The position numbers were made by a program, and so were the translations under genes. The notes beneath the pieces were generated by a model. The model had not been told where the DNA came from, searched no databases, and saw nothing but the letters and a program-made list of their open reading frames with translations. From Herbaspirillum autotrophicum (GTDB taxonomy: Bacteria; Pseudomonadota; Gammaproteobacteria; Burkholderiales; Burkholderiaceae_D): 64,000 nucleotides of DNA. Shown here one piece after another: positions 26,931 to 36,222 of the stretch. The stretch spans positions 1 through 64,000 of the forward strand of contig NZ_LFLS01000013.1 in the NCBI RefSeq assembly GCF_001189915.1, written 5' to 3'. Each line of letters begins with the position of its first letter. Within the stretch, counting starts at the first letter, position 1.

Positions 26931-28235
26931 ATGACTTCCCACGTGCAAGCCTATCGCGCCAGCCTGCTCCATTTCCGTAACGATCCCGCCTTCGATGACG
27001 ACGCCACGCTGTGGCATACCGATGGCCTGTTGATTGTGGCCGCCGGCAAAGTGGTGGCCGCCGGCAACTACAGCAAACTGGTGCCGACGCTGCCGGCCGG
27101 CTGCGAGGTGCACGACTATCGCGGCAAGATCATCGCGCCCGGCTTCATCGACACCCACGTTCACTATCCGCAAACCGACATCATCGGCTCGCCGGCCTCC
27201 GGCCTGCTGCCCTGGCTCAACACCTACACTTTCCCGACCGAACGCCGCTTCGGCAGTAATTCGCATGCCACCGAAGTGGCCGATTTCTTTCTCGCTGAAT
27301 TGCTGCGCAACGGCACCACCACCGCTGCCGTCTATTGCACCGTGCATCCGCAATCGGTCGATGCCTTCTTCAGCCGCAGCCATGCACGCAATCTGCGCAT
27401 GATCGCCGGCAAGGTGCTGATGGATAGAAATGCCCCGGAGTTCTTGCTCGATACACCGGAAAGCAGCGCCCGCGACACTGCCGACCTGATCCGCCGCTGG
27501 CATAACAAGGGCCGCCAACTGTACGCCATCACGCCGCGCTTCGCACCAACATCAAGCGACGAACAATTGAAACTGGCCGGCGAACTGGCCACCCAATATC
27601 CGGATACGTATATCCAGACCCACGTCGCCGAAAATACCGATGAGGTGGCGTGGGTCAAGCAACTGTTCCCCGACGCCCGCAGCTATCTCGATGTCTACGA
27701 CCGTTGCGGCCTGATGCGCGAACGCGCCCTGTTCGCCCACTGTATCTGGCTCGACGACGCCGACCGCGCGCGCATGGCCGCCACCAGATCCGTGGCGACC
27801 GTGTGCCCGACCTCCAATCTGTTCCTCGGCAGCGGCTTGTTCGACTTCGCCGCCGCCGACAGATTGCAGATGCCGGTATCACTGGCCACCGACGTCGGCG
27901 GCGGCACCAGCTTTTCGATGCTGGTCACCATGAATGAGTTATACAAGGTAGGCCGCATGAGCGGCGTCCATCTGGCGGCGCAACGCATGTTCTACATGGC
28001 CACGCTGGGCGGCGCAAGAGCGCTGCAGCTGGAAGGCACCATCGGCAATTTCAGCGCCGGCTGCGAAGCCGACTTCATCGTGCTCGACCCCAAGGCCACG
28101 CCCCTGCTGGCACGCCGCAGCGCCACCACCGACAGCCTCGAAGAACAACTGTTCGCGCTGGCGATGCTGGGCGATGACCGCAGTATTGCGGCGACTTATT
28201 CAGCGGGAGTGTGTGTGCACGCGCGTCAGCCTTGA
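26931..28235 (+). CDS. guaD: Guanine deaminase
   Basis: A 434-residue amidohydrolase converting guanine to xanthine, the substrate of XdhAB. The Zn-site motifs are PGFIDTHVHYPQ near residue 70, the HVAENTDEV segment near 225, FAHCIWL near 265 and LATDVGGGTSFS near 315; PTSNLFLGSGLF is typical of guanine deaminases. AAGGA precedes the ATG at 26931; an earlier ATG was rejected. Its TGA stop at 28233-28235 abuts the stop of the convergent binding-protein gene, the two sharing the palindrome TGATCA. Confidence 0.95.
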   Translation: MTSHVQAYRASLLHFRNDPAFDDDATLWHTDGLLIVAAGKVVAAGNYSKLVPTLPAGCEVHDYRGKIIAPGFIDTHVHYPQTDIIGSPASGLLPWLNTYTFPTERRFGSNSHATEVADFFLAELLRNGTTTAAVYCTVHPQSVDAFFSRSHARNLRMIAGKVLMDRNAPEFLLDTPESSARDTADLIRRWHNKGRQLYAITPRFAPTSSDEQLKLAGELATQYPDTYIQTHVAENTDEVAWVKQLFPDARSYLDVYDRCGLMRERALFAHCIWLDDADRARMAATRSVATVCPTSNLFLGSGLFDFAAADRLQMPVSLATDVGGGTSFSMLVTMNELYKVGRMSGVHLAAQRMFYMATLGGARALQLEGTIGNFSAGCEADFIVLDPKATPLLARRSATTDSLEEQLFALAMLGDDRSIAATYSAGVCVHARQP

Positions 28236-28922
28236 TCAGCAACCGGCTTCACGGTGCCAGGCAAATCCCTTGATGGCTTGCCATGCGGGAGTGCCGTACT
28301 GATACAGCGTATAGAAAAAGTGGAGTGCATTGCCATCCTTGTCAAAGGCAATCTCTCCGCTTAATCCGCGATATTTTCCGCGATGCAGTGCGGCCGTGAT
28401 TTTCGCGGTGTCCAGCGAATCTGCCTGGCGCACGGCATCGATCAGAATCGTGGTGGCGTTATACGCATAGCGCGAAAACGAAATCGGCGGCTTGCCAAAC
28501 ATGCCCGCATACCTTTTCTGAAAAGCCTGCCAGTGGGGACACTGCTCCAGTGCGGCACCGGTAGACCAATGCCCGATGACACCAACGACTTCCGAGCGGA
28601 TGAAGTACTGCGCCGCGAAGCCGGCGCTGTTGGGATCGCCTTTATCATCCTGCGTCAGCATTTCAAACTGCAGGCGCTCAGCGCCATGCGTCAGTTTCAA
28701 CTGGCGCTGATTGGCTTCCGCCACGGCCAGCTCGGCGCCCTCGCGTGCACTCTGCGCGGTGCGCTCGGTCAGTGGCCCGGCAAAGCCGATCGCGACCTTG
28801 CGTACCGGCACCGCAGCGTTACCGCCGGCATCCGCTTGCCACGCCATCCCTCCCGCCGCAACCAGCAACAGACTGTTGACGATTGATAAACGGCAGCGCC
28901 CTGCCCATCTAGACATTGTCAT
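28236..28922 (-). pseudogene. Internally deleted branched-chain-amino-acid-type ABC binding protein
   Basis: A 228-residue frame with a signal peptide (hydrophobic core SLLLVAAGGMAW) and the start of a type-I LivJ-like binding protein (KVAIGFAGPLT, then VVGVIGHWSTGAALE). It then jumps directly to the C-terminal lobe (AFQKRYAGMFGKPP, RYAYNATTILIDAVRQADS, KYRGLSGEIAFDKDGN). LivJ-like proteins are about 370 residues, so roughly 130-150 residues, including the middle of both lobes and the hinge crossings, appear missing in frame. The ATG at 28922 has GGGGAAT upstream. It stands alone without permease or ATPase genes. It is probably non-functional for ligand binding, though the frame is intact. 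Confidence 0.7.
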
Positions 28923-29143
28923 GATTCCCCGCCGGCAAATCAAACCAGATGCCATCCGGTGCTGGTGTTCTCCCGAAAACGGAACACCGCACCATTTTTA
29001 TGATCGCCAGCGAGGTACGCCACCGGATATGATGAGCCGGCATGCGCCATTCCCTTCCTCTGGGCCGCCCGCACACTGTAGAATTGCAAAATAAACCATA
29101 TCCGCAGGACGATGACGTCGATAAACGTTGTCTGCAAGACTAA

Positions 29144-31852
29144 ATGACCTCAATCAAAAAATCCACCCCTGATACCAGCCCGGCCAACGTTAGTGCCAGC
29201 AACGGCGCCGAAAAACACACACCGATGATGATCCAGTATCTGCGCATCAAGGCAGACTATCCGACCACGCTGGTGTTTTATCGGATGGGAGATTTTTACG
29301 AACTGTTTTTCGACGACGCCGAAAAGGCGTCGCGCCTGATGGGCATCACGCTGACCCAGCGCGGCTCGTCCAATGGCACGCCGATCAAGATGGCCGGCAT
29401 TCCGTTTCACTCGGCCGATCAATATCTCGGCAAGCTGATCAAGCTCGGCGAATCGGTGGCGATCTGTGAACAGATCGGCGATCCGGCCACCAGCAAGGGA
29501 CCGGTAGAACGCAAGGTAGTGCGCGTCATCACGCCCGGCACCCTGACCGATTCCGATCTGTTGCCGGAAAAGTCCGACCGGCCGTTGCTGGCCGTGCATG
29601 TGGTCAGCCACAAGCAACGCAAGAGCGTGACTGTCGGTCTGGCATGGTTGTCGATGGCCAGCGGCGCGTTGAACATAATGGAATTCAGCGCCGATGGCAG
29701 CCTGCTCGATAGCCGTCTGAAGCAGGAACTGGAACGCATCTCGCCGGCGGAGATTCTGCTCGGCGATACCCAGAACGATGCCTTTATGCATATCTTGCCG
29801 GGCAAGGCCACTACCGTTCCCGACTGGCATTTCGATTTGCCGAGCGGGCAAAAAGCCTTGCTGGATCAATTGTCGGTGGCCACGCTCGATGGTTTCGGCG
29901 CGGCCGGCCTGACAGCCGCCATCGGTGCCGGCGGCGCTTTGCTGCGTTATGCGCAATCGACTCAGGGCAAGGGCTTGCAGCACGTGCGGGCATTAACCGT
30001 CGAATCCGAAAACGAATTCATCGGCCTCGATGCGGCCACCCGCCGCAATCTGGAACTGACCGAAACCATTCGCACCCAGGACACGTCAGCACTGGCGCCA
30101 ACGCTGTTTTCGCTGCTCGACCATTGCCGTACTGCGATGGGTTCGCGTCTGCTGCGCCACTGGCTGCATCATGCGCGGCGCGATCAGCAAGTCGCGCGCG
30201 CCCGTCACGCCGCCGTCAATGCGCTGATGCGCACCGACGCCTGCTCCGGTTTGTCGACCACGCTGGCAGCAGTACCCGATATCGAACGCATCACCACCCG
30301 TATTGCCCTGCTGTCGGCCCGGCCGCGCGATCTGGCCGGACTGCGCGCCGGCTTGCAGCAACTCGGTTCGCTGCGCGCGTATGTCGCCATGTGCAGCGGC
30401 GATGCGGATGCGCCGTTGCTGCTGACGTTGCAACATGCACTGGCCACACCCGGCGAATGTCTTGATCTTCTGGAACGCGCCATCTTGCTGGAGCCGGCTG
30501 CCATGGTGCGCGACGGCGGCGTTATCGCACGCGGCTTCGATGCCGATCTGGACGAGTTGCGCGGCCTGTCGGAAAACGCCGGCCAGTTCCTGATCGATCT
30601 CGAATTGCGGGAACGGGCCCGCACCGGCATTGCCAATCTGCGCGTCGAATACAACAAGGTGCATGGCTTTTATATCGAAGTCACGCACGGTCAGACCGAT
30701 AAGGTACCGGATGATTACCGCCGCCGGCAGACACTGAAAAATGCCGAGCGTTACATCACGCCGGAATTGAAGGCCTTCGAAGACAAGGCCTTGTCGGCAC
30801 AGGAACGCGCGCTGACACGGGAAAAATTTCTGTATGAGCGCCTGCTGCAAGACCTGGCACCGCATATCACCACCCTGCAGGATATTGCCCACGCGCTGGC
30901 CCAGCTCGATACGCTGGTGGCGCTGGCCGATCACGCTGCGCGCAATAACTGGTGCGCACCGCAACTGGTGGCCGAACCCTCGATCCTGATCGAGCAAGGC
31001 CGCCATCCGGTGGTGGAAAACCAGATTGAACGCTTCATCGCCAACGACTGCGCCTTCAGCGCCGAACGCAAGCTGTTGCTGATCACCGGCCCCAACATGG
31101 GTGGTAAATCGACCTTCATGCGCCAGGTGGCGCTGATCACGCTGCTGGCGTACGTCGGCAGTTTCGTGCCGGCACGCAGTGCCGTGATCGGTCCGATCGA
31201 CCGTATCTTCACGCGTATCGGTGCCGCGGACGATCTGGCCGGTGGCCGTTCTACCTTCATGGTGGAAATGACCGAGTCGGCCGCGATTCTCAACAATGCC
31301 ACTGAAAATTCACTGGTGCTGATGGATGAAGTGGGACGCGGCACCTCGACCTTCGATGGCCTGGCGCTGGCGTGGGCGATTGCCAAACATCTGATCGAAA
31401 CCACCCGCAGCTTCACACTGTTTGCCACCCATTATTTTGAATTGACGCAATTGCCGGAAATTCATGCCAGCGCTTCCAATGTCCACTTGTCGGCAGTCGA
31501 ACACAAGGACAGCATCGTGTTCCTGCATGCGGTGCAAGCCGGACCGGCATCGCAAAGCTATGGTTTGCAAGTGGCGCAACTGGCGGGCGTACCACCGGCC
31601 GTGATCCGCGCGGCGCGCAAGCATCTGAGCGCGCTGGAAGCGCATTCGGTACAGTCGACGCCGCAGTTCGACTTATTCAATGCGCCGGTCAGTGATGACG
31701 ATGAAATCGAAGATGCACATCATCAAGGCGCATCAGACCCGGCAGCCCATGCGGTAGCCGAAGCGCTGGCCGACATTGATCCCGATGCCCTGACCCCGCG
31801 TGAAGCATTGGCGGCGTTGTATCACCTGAAACAACTGGGTAGCAACGCATGA
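29144..31852 (+). CDS. mutS: DNA mismatch repair protein MutS
   Basis: A 902-residue MutS. The mismatch-reading Phe-x-Glu motif is in [10 protein letters not shown] near residue 50; the ATPase domain has the Walker [10 protein letters not shown] near residue 650 and the Walker B/signature [13 protein letters not shown] near 730. It recognises mispairs and recruits MutL. The ATG at 29144 has no clear ribosome site but gives the usual N-terminus length before the mismatch domain. An extra charged segment (about residues 850-870) precedes the C-terminal helix-hairpin region. The stop overlaps the next start by four bases, giving translational coupling. Confidence 0.98.
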   Translation: MTSIKKSTPDTSPANVSASNGAEKHTPMMIQYLRIKADYPTTLVFYRMGDFYELFFDDAEKASRLMGITLTQRGSSNGTPIKMAGIPFHSADQYLGKLIKLGESVAICEQIGDPATSKGPVERKVVRVITPGTLTDSDLLPEKSDRPLLAVHVVSHKQRKSVTVGLAWLSMASGALNIMEFSADGSLLDSRLKQELERISPAEILLGDTQNDAFMHILPGKATTVPDWHFDLPSGQKALLDQLSVATLDGFGAAGLTAAIGAGGALLRYAQSTQGKGLQHVRALTVESENEFIGLDAATRRNLELTETIRTQDTSALAPTLFSLLDHCRTAMGSRLLRHWLHHARRDQQVARARHAAVNALMRTDACSGLSTTLAAVPDIERITTRIALLSARPRDLAGLRAGLQQLGSLRAYVAMCSGDADAPLLLTLQHALATPGECLDLLERAILLEPAAMVRDGGVIARGFDADLDELRGLSENAGQFLIDLELRERARTGIANLRVEYNKVHGFYIEVTHGQTDKVPDDYRRRQTLKNAERYITPELKAFEDKALSAQERALTREKFLYERLLQDLAPHITTLQDIAHALAQLDTLVALADHAARNNWCAPQLVAEPSILIEQGRHPVVENQIERFIANDCAFSAERKLLLITGPNMGGKSTFMRQVALITLLAYVGSFVPARSAVIGPIDRIFTRIGAADDLAGGRSTFMVEMTESAAILNNATENSLVLMDEVGRGTSTFDGLALAWAIAKHLIETTRSFTLFATHYFELTQLPEIHASASNVHLSAVEHKDSIVFLHAVQAGPASQSYGLQVAQLAGVPPAVIRAARKHLSALEAHSVQSTPQFDLFNAPVSDDDEIEDAHHQGASDPAAHAVAEALADIDPDALTPREALAALYHLKQLGSNA

Positions 31853-32772
31853 AAAAGCTGTCTTTCCTGACGCTGGCGCTGAGCTTGCTGCTGGCAAGCG
31901 CGGCGCACGCACAGGAAGCGTTTCAATTTGGTGTCATCGGCCATTCGTTCGTCGGCACCGCAGACGATTCACTGTTGCGCAAGGCGATCCGTGAAAGCGA
32001 TGCCGACAATCTCGCGTTCGTCGTCGTCAACGGCATCAAATCCGCTTCGGAGCCATGCAGCGATACGCTGTATGGCGAGCGCCGCGCGGTGCTGGATGAG
32101 GCCGAAAATGGCATCGTGGTATCGCTCGCTGCCAGTGACTGGGCCGGCTGCAAGACCCGCAACGAAAAGTCGGCCGCCCTCGAACGTCTCAATCGCGTGC
32201 GCGAACTGTTTTTCCAGGAAGAGTTTTCCTTCGGCGCCAGCAAGATTCCGGTGCTGCGCCAGTCGATCACACCCAAGTTTCGCGCCTACACCGAAAATGC
32301 CCGCTGGGAAGTCGGCAGCATCTTGTTTGCCACCATCAATCTGCCATCGGGCAACAACCACTTCTTGCCGGACGGCGGACGCAACAGTGAATTCGAAGAT
32401 CGCCTGATCGCCAATCGCGACTGGCTGCAACGCCTGTTCACGTTTGCCTCTTCCAAGAAGCTCAAGGGCATCGTCCTGTTTTGCGATGCCAATCCCATGA
32501 CCTTGCCACATCAGCGACCATTTCTGTTCCGCGGCCAACGCGATGGTTTTTCTGAAATCCGCCAGCGCCTGACGACACTGGCCGGCGATTTCCCGGGCAA
32601 GGTCTTGCTGGTTCACAGCGAATCGACACAACGCGCAGAAACCGTGAAGGCGATCAACTGGAAACGCAATCTGGGCACTATCGGCGTCGGTCCCGGCTGG
32701 ATCAAACTGGCCGTCAATAACAAGTCCGGCACCTTGATCTCGCTGGCAGCGACCACGACGCGCGACAAGTAG
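31849..32772 (+). CDS. Secreted degenerate metallophosphoesterase-like protein
   Basis: A 307-residue protein with a clear signal peptide ending at about residue 21 (ASAAHA-QE). Its layout follows calcineurin-like phosphoesterases: an opening strand FGVIGHSF, then FVVVNGIKS, then IVLFCDANP and [10 protein letters not shown]. At each place where the family has metal ligands (D-x-H, GD, GNH, GHTH) the residues here differ, so catalysis by the usual mechanism is unlikely. The ATG overlaps the mutS stop (ATGA), indicating coupling. A terminator follows at 32801. I do not know its role; the fold assignment is inferred by pattern and is moderately secure. Confidence 0.6.
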   Translation: MKKLSFLTLALSLLLASAAHAQEAFQFGVIGHSFVGTADDSLLRKAIRESDADNLAFVVVNGIKSASEPCSDTLYGERRAVLDEAENGIVVSLAASDWAGCKTRNEKSAALERLNRVRELFFQEEFSFGASKIPVLRQSITPKFRAYTENARWEVGSILFATINLPSGNNHFLPDGGRNSEFEDRLIANRDWLQRLFTFASSKKLKGIVLFCDANPMTLPHQRPFLFRGQRDGFSEIRQRLTTLAGDFPGKVLLVHSESTQRAETVKAINWKRNLGTIGVGPGWIKLAVNNKSGTLISLAATTTRDK

Positions 32773-32800
32773 CGATATCACCCGGCACCGTCTGCAGACG

Positions 32801-32835
32801 AAAAAAAACGCAGACCGGAGTCTGCGTTCTTTTAT
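32801..32835. terminator. Bidirectional terminator between phosphoesterase-like gene and slyD
   Basis: AACGCAGAC (32807-32815) pairs with GTCTGCGTT (32820-32828) around the loop CGGA. An eight-A run lies on its left side and a T-rich tract on its right, so it can stop the forward mutS unit and the convergent slyD transcript. Confidence 0.85.
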
Positions 32836-32848
32836 TTCTGCATCGGGT

Positions 32849-33391
32849 TCAATGTACCGGATGGCTGCGGAAATGGTCGCCTTCGTCGCCGGCTTCATCA
32901 TCGTCACCGTGGTGGTGATGACCATGCGGTCCGTGCACGTGCTGATGCTGGATTTCTTCTTCCGTCGCAGCGCGCACTTCCGTCACCTTCAATTCGAAAC
33001 GCAGAGCAATGCCTGCCAGCGGATGGTTGCCATCCAGCACGACCTTGTCATCAGCGATTTCAGTCACGGTGAAGATCACGGCATCATGACCTTCTTCGTC
33101 CGGCGAACCTTCAAACTGCATGCCGACTTCCAGCGGCGATGGCAGACGGTTCTTCGGTTCGATCTTGACCAGTTCGGCATCGTATTCGCCGAACGCATCT
33201 TGCGGCTCGACCTGAATCGTTGTGTGATAGCCGACTTCCTTGCCATCCAGTGCTTCTTCGATTTTCGGCAAGGTGTTTTCGTAGCCGCCATGCAGATACA
33301 CCATCGGCTCCTTGCTTTCTTCGATCAGCACGTCCTGTGCATCCGACAATTTGTAGTTGACTGAAACTACGGTATTTTTGGCAATCTTCAT
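32849..33391 (-). CDS. slyD: FKBP-type peptidyl-prolyl isomerase SlyD
   Basis: A 180-residue SlyD-type proline isomerase and metallochaperone. The FKBP core begins VVSVNYKLSDA and contains YLHGGYENTLPKIEEAL with the inserted-flap chaperone domain (residues about 70-130), as in SlyD rather than plain FKBPs. The C-terminus is rich in histidine and acidic residues (GPHGHHHHGDDDE), the nickel/zinc-binding tail. The ATG at 33391 has AAGGGG nearby; an upstream extension was rejected. It is transcribed towards the bidirectional terminator. Confidence 0.95.
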   Translation of the reverse strand: MKIAKNTVVSVNYKLSDAQDVLIEESKEPMVYLHGGYENTLPKIEEALDGKEVGYHTTIQVEPQDAFGEYDAELVKIEPKNRLPSPLEVGMQFEGSPDEEGHDAVIFTVTEIADDKVVLDGNHPLAGIALRFELKVTEVRAATEEEIQHQHVHGPHGHHHHGDDDEAGDEGDHFRSHPVH

Positions 33392-33579
33392 ATATGCCCC
33401 TTTTCCTAATAACTGTTCTGTAAGTAATCGCAAGAAGCCGGTGCAATTTCGACAAGAAGATATGCCGCAAGCCAATGCACTTCATTGATGCAGGCAGAAT
33501 TATACCCGCTCGCGCCGGGTCCGCGGAAATGCAACGGCATCAACGCATGAGGCGTCGGAACAGGCTCTATAATGTCGCC

Positions 33580-34704
33580 ATGAAAAATCTGACTCTGCTC
33601 GGCGGCATCAGCCCCGCCACCTTCCTGCGCGATTACTGGCACAAAAAGCCGTTGCTGATCCGTCAGGCCATTCCCGGCTTCAAGCCATTGCTGGAGCGCA
33701 CTGCCCTGTTCGAGCTGGCGGCGCGGGAGGATGTCGAATCGCGCCTGATCACCCAGAATCAGCAAGACTGGCAAATGGAACACGGGCCGCAGACCAGCTT
33801 GCCGCCATTGACACAAAAGCAATGGACCTTGCTGGTACAGGGCGTCAATCTGCATGATGATGCGGTCGATGCACTGCTGCGCCAGTTCCGCTTCATTCCC
33901 GACAGCCGTCTGGACGATCTGATGATCAGCTATGCCACCGATGGCGGCGGTGTCGGCCCGCATTTCGATTCCTATGATGTGTTCCTGCTGCAAGCGCACG
34001 GACAGCGCCGCTGGCGTATCGGTGCGCAAAAGGATCTGACGCTGGTAGAAGGCAAGCCGCTGAAGATTCTCAAGAACTTCAAACATGAAGAAGAATTCGT
34101 GCTGGAACCCGGCGACATGCTGTATCTGCCGCCCCACTACGCGCATGATGGCATTGCCATCGGCGAATGCATGACTTACTCGATCGGTTTCCGGGCGCCG
34201 GCGTTTCAAGAGCTGGGTGAAGCCTTCCTGCAATTCATGGCGGACTCAATCGACCTGCCCGGCCGTTACGCCGATCCCGACCTGACGCCGGCGAAGAATC
34301 CGGCCGAATTGCAGACGCCGATGGTGGAACGCATCGCCGAAGAATTGAACAAGATGCAGTTCACCGCCGATGACATCACGATTTTCCTCGGCCAGTATTT
34401 GTCCGAACCGAAAGCCAGCGTGTTCTTCGACCCGGTCGACAAACCGCTGACGCCGGCCCGCTTCGTCCAGGCCGCCAAGAAACGCGGCGTCAAACTGGCG
34501 CGCAAAACCCAGATGCTGTACCGCCAGAAGAACGTGTTCATCAACGGCGAGTCGTTTGCCGTGGGACGCGAAGACAAAATCCTGCTCGCTGCGCTGGCGA
34601 ATGACCGTGCGCTCAGCGGCGACGCTGTGGCCAAAGCATCGGTGGATGTGCTCGAAGCATTCCAGGTCTGGTATGAGGACGGCTGGCTCAGTCTGGACGC
34701 GTAA
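33580..34704 (+). CDS. roxA: Ribosomal oxygenase RoxA (YcfD)-type 2-oxoglutarate dioxygenase
   Basis: A 374-residue JmjC/cupin oxygenase. The Fe(II) ligands are His128 and Asp130 (GPHFDSYD) and His189 (PPHYAHDG); the 2-oxoglutarate site is in the same barrel. The C-terminal half (about residues 210-374) forms the dimerisation and winged-helix region found in YcfD, which hydroxylates an arginine of ribosomal protein uL16. No Shine-Dalgarno site precedes the ATG at 33580, but TATAAT at 33568-33573 would place transcription start at or beside the ATG, suggesting a leaderless mRNA. It is divergent from slyD. Confidence 0.9.
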   Translation: MKNLTLLGGISPATFLRDYWHKKPLLIRQAIPGFKPLLERTALFELAAREDVESRLITQNQQDWQMEHGPQTSLPPLTQKQWTLLVQGVNLHDDAVDALLRQFRFIPDSRLDDLMISYATDGGGVGPHFDSYDVFLLQAHGQRRWRIGAQKDLTLVEGKPLKILKNFKHEEEFVLEPGDMLYLPPHYAHDGIAIGECMTYSIGFRAPAFQELGEAFLQFMADSIDLPGRYADPDLTPAKNPAELQTPMVERIAEELNKMQFTADDITIFLGQYLSEPKASVFFDPVDKPLTPARFVQAAKKRGVKLARKTQMLYRQKNVFINGESFAVGREDKILLAALANDRALSGDAVAKASVDVLEAFQVWYEDGWLSLDA

Positions 34705-35041
34705 TGTCTGCGGCCGCGTTCGCACGCGCGGCCGATTGCTCGCGGGCGCTGACTTGACAAAATACAAAACCCCGCCGCCAGCATGGGTCCGGTTTTTGTC
34801 AAAAGGCCGGAAAGCGGCATGAATAAAGGGCTGACGAAAAACTGACAAGTGCGCGTTTGGCTTACAAAATCTTACACAAAAGAATAATTCGCATGTCACA
34901 TTCTTAAAATGTGGCTATAATATCGGGCTGGAAAGCTTTCGTTGTTCCATAGCTTATGAAGACGGCGAAAACGTCCTGTAGAGCGATAATTACCGGTAAT
35001 TATTCATCGCAAAATTTTGATTATTATTGAAGGAATATTTC
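34705..35041. promoter_or_regulatory. 337-bp region with inverted repeat, strong -10 and 18-bp palindrome
   Basis: No gene is seen. TTGACAAAA (34754-34762) and TTTTGTCAA (34794-34802) form a 9-bp inverted repeat just after roxA, possibly part of a terminator-like fold. TATAAT at 34916-34921 is a consensus -10 with no good -35, preceded by A/T-rich sequence. The predicted leader of about 110 nt contains the perfect palindrome ATAATTACCGGTAATTAT at 34986-35003, a candidate operator or leader stem for the lipoprotein gene that follows. Confidence 0.55.
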
Positions 35042-35290
35042 ATGAAAAAAACTCTGTTGATCGCAGCTTTGTTGGCCGTTGCTCTGGCTGCTTGCGGTAA
35101 AAAAGAAGAAGCTCCAGCACCTGCACCAGCACCAGCAGTTGAAGCACCAGCAGCTCCAGCAGCTGAAGCTCCAGCAGCAGCACCAGCAGCTCCAGCCGCT
35201 GATGCAGCAGCTCCAGCAGCTGATGCCAAGCCAGCTGATGCAGCACCAGCAGCTGACGCTAAGCCAGCTGACGCAGCACCAGCAAAATAA
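35042..35290 (+). CDS. Small Ala/Pro/Asp-rich lipoprotein
   Basis: An 82-residue predicted lipoprotein. A signal peptide ends in a lipobox LALAAC with the lipidated cysteine at residue 18. The mature part is almost entirely Ala, Pro, Glu, Asp and Lys, with an 11-residue repeat (ADAKPADAAPA) in tandem at the C-terminus encoded by a 33-bp DNA repeat. Codons are heavily GCA, GCT and CCA, unlike the GC-rich neighbours, which suggests strong expression. AAGGA precedes the ATG. It has its own promoter region and terminator. Such tails may span or bind the cell wall, but I know no assigned function. Confidence 0.8.
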   Translation: MKKTLLIAALLAVALAACGKKEEAPAPAPAPAVEAPAAPAAEAPAAAPAAPAADAAAPAADAKPADAAPAADAKPADAAPAK

Positions 35291-35304
35291 TCTAGCGATT
35301 ATTG

Positions 35305-35333
35305 AAAAAGCCGACCATTGGTCGGCTTTTTTT
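35305..35333. terminator. Strong terminator after the lipoprotein gene
   Basis: GCCGACC (35310-35316) pairs with GGTCGGC (35320-35326) around ATT; the left flank is AAAAA and the right flank seven T residues. The symmetric A and T flanks allow use from both strands, and the convergent MBL-fold gene ends just to the right. Confidence 0.9.
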
Positions 35334-35390
35334 ACGTCTGCAATTCCGCTGCCGGTTCCCCTTCCGCATCATCGGGCCGGCCGGCAACAC

Positions 35391-36170
35391 TCACCCGCCG
35401 ACACTGATCCAGTCAAAGCCTTCTTCCTGGCAAGCGATCCTCACTTCGCACGCAGATGTACCGAGTACGCTGCACAGCGCTTGTCGCGCCAATTCCGGAG
35501 TGTTGTTTTTCAAACTCAGATGGGCACCGACGACCATCTTCAATCTGGACTTGTCCAGCGCCGCCAGAATTTCGGCACTGGTGTCGTTGGCCAGATGTCC
35601 GTAGTCACCGCCAATCCGTCGCTTGAGCGACATGGGATAGGCGGAATCGGCCAGCATCTGACGGTCGTGATTGCATTCCAGCATCAGCGCATCGCACAGA
35701 TGCAGCGCCTGAACCAAATGAGAAGTGGATTGGCCGGCATCGGTCAGCACACCGAGCCGGTAACGGCCGTCGGTGGCGACATACTGGACCGGCTCGCGTG
35801 CATCATGCGGCACAGTGTAGGGATGCAATTGCAGATCGCCGATGGCCAGCGCATCGCCGTCACGACAAAAGTGCAGATCAACGCCGTCGCACGCGGATGC
35901 TACCGCAGCATAGGTGCCACGCGTGATCCACACCGGAGTACCGTGACGGCGCGCAAATTTGAATACGCCACCGACGTGGTCGCCGTGCTCATGCGTGACG
36001 ACAATCGCGGCAATGTCGGCCGCTTGCTTGCCGACACGCGCCAGACGCCGTTCGGTTTCACGCAAACTAAAGCCGCAATCCAGCATGACCGTAGTGGTGG
36101 TCGTACCGGATGCGGCTGAGATGAGTAACGCGTTGCCTTCGCTGCCGCTGCCCAGACTTGCAAATTTCAA
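35391..36170 (-). CDS. MBL-fold metallohydrolase (YycJ/WalJ-like)
   Basis: A 259-residue metallo-beta-lactamase-fold protein. The first metal motif is THEHGDH near residue 60, followed by conserved positions in VPHDAREPV (about 120), TDAGQST (about 143) and ECNHD (about 165). The opening FASLGSGSEGNA is characteristic of the YycJ/WalJ-like group. Its substrate in proteobacteria is not established; relatives act as nucleases or phosphodiesterases. It is the last gene of dapA-bamC-MBL, a conserved Burkholderiales order, with 52 bp after bamC. Confidence 0.88.
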   Translation of the reverse strand: MKFASLGSGSEGNALLISAASGTTTTTVMLDCGFSLRETERRLARVGKQAADIAAIVVTHEHGDHVGGVFKFARRHGTPVWITRGTYAAVASACDGVDLHFCRDGDALAIGDLQLHPYTVPHDAREPVQYVATDGRYRLGVLTDAGQSTSHLVQALHLCDALMLECNHDRQMLADSAYPMSLKRRIGGDYGHLANDTSAEILAALDKSRLKMVVGAHLSLKNNTPELARQALCSVLGTSACEVRIACQEEGFDWISVGG

Positions 36171-36222
36171 CAGCGGCCTCGCGAACGCACGGTAAAGATT
36201 ACTTCACACAACAGATCTGAAA

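Noticed and set aside
34754..34802. TTGACA at 34754 as a promoter -35 box
   Set aside because: No -10 at suitable distance; it is better explained as one arm of an inverted repeat after roxA.
35079..36119. 346-codon plus-strand frame starting inside the Ala/Pro-rich lipoprotein gene
   Set aside because: Its first part is a Gln/Leu-rich out-of-frame reading of the lipoprotein repeat, and it runs through a strong terminator into antisense of the MBL gene.
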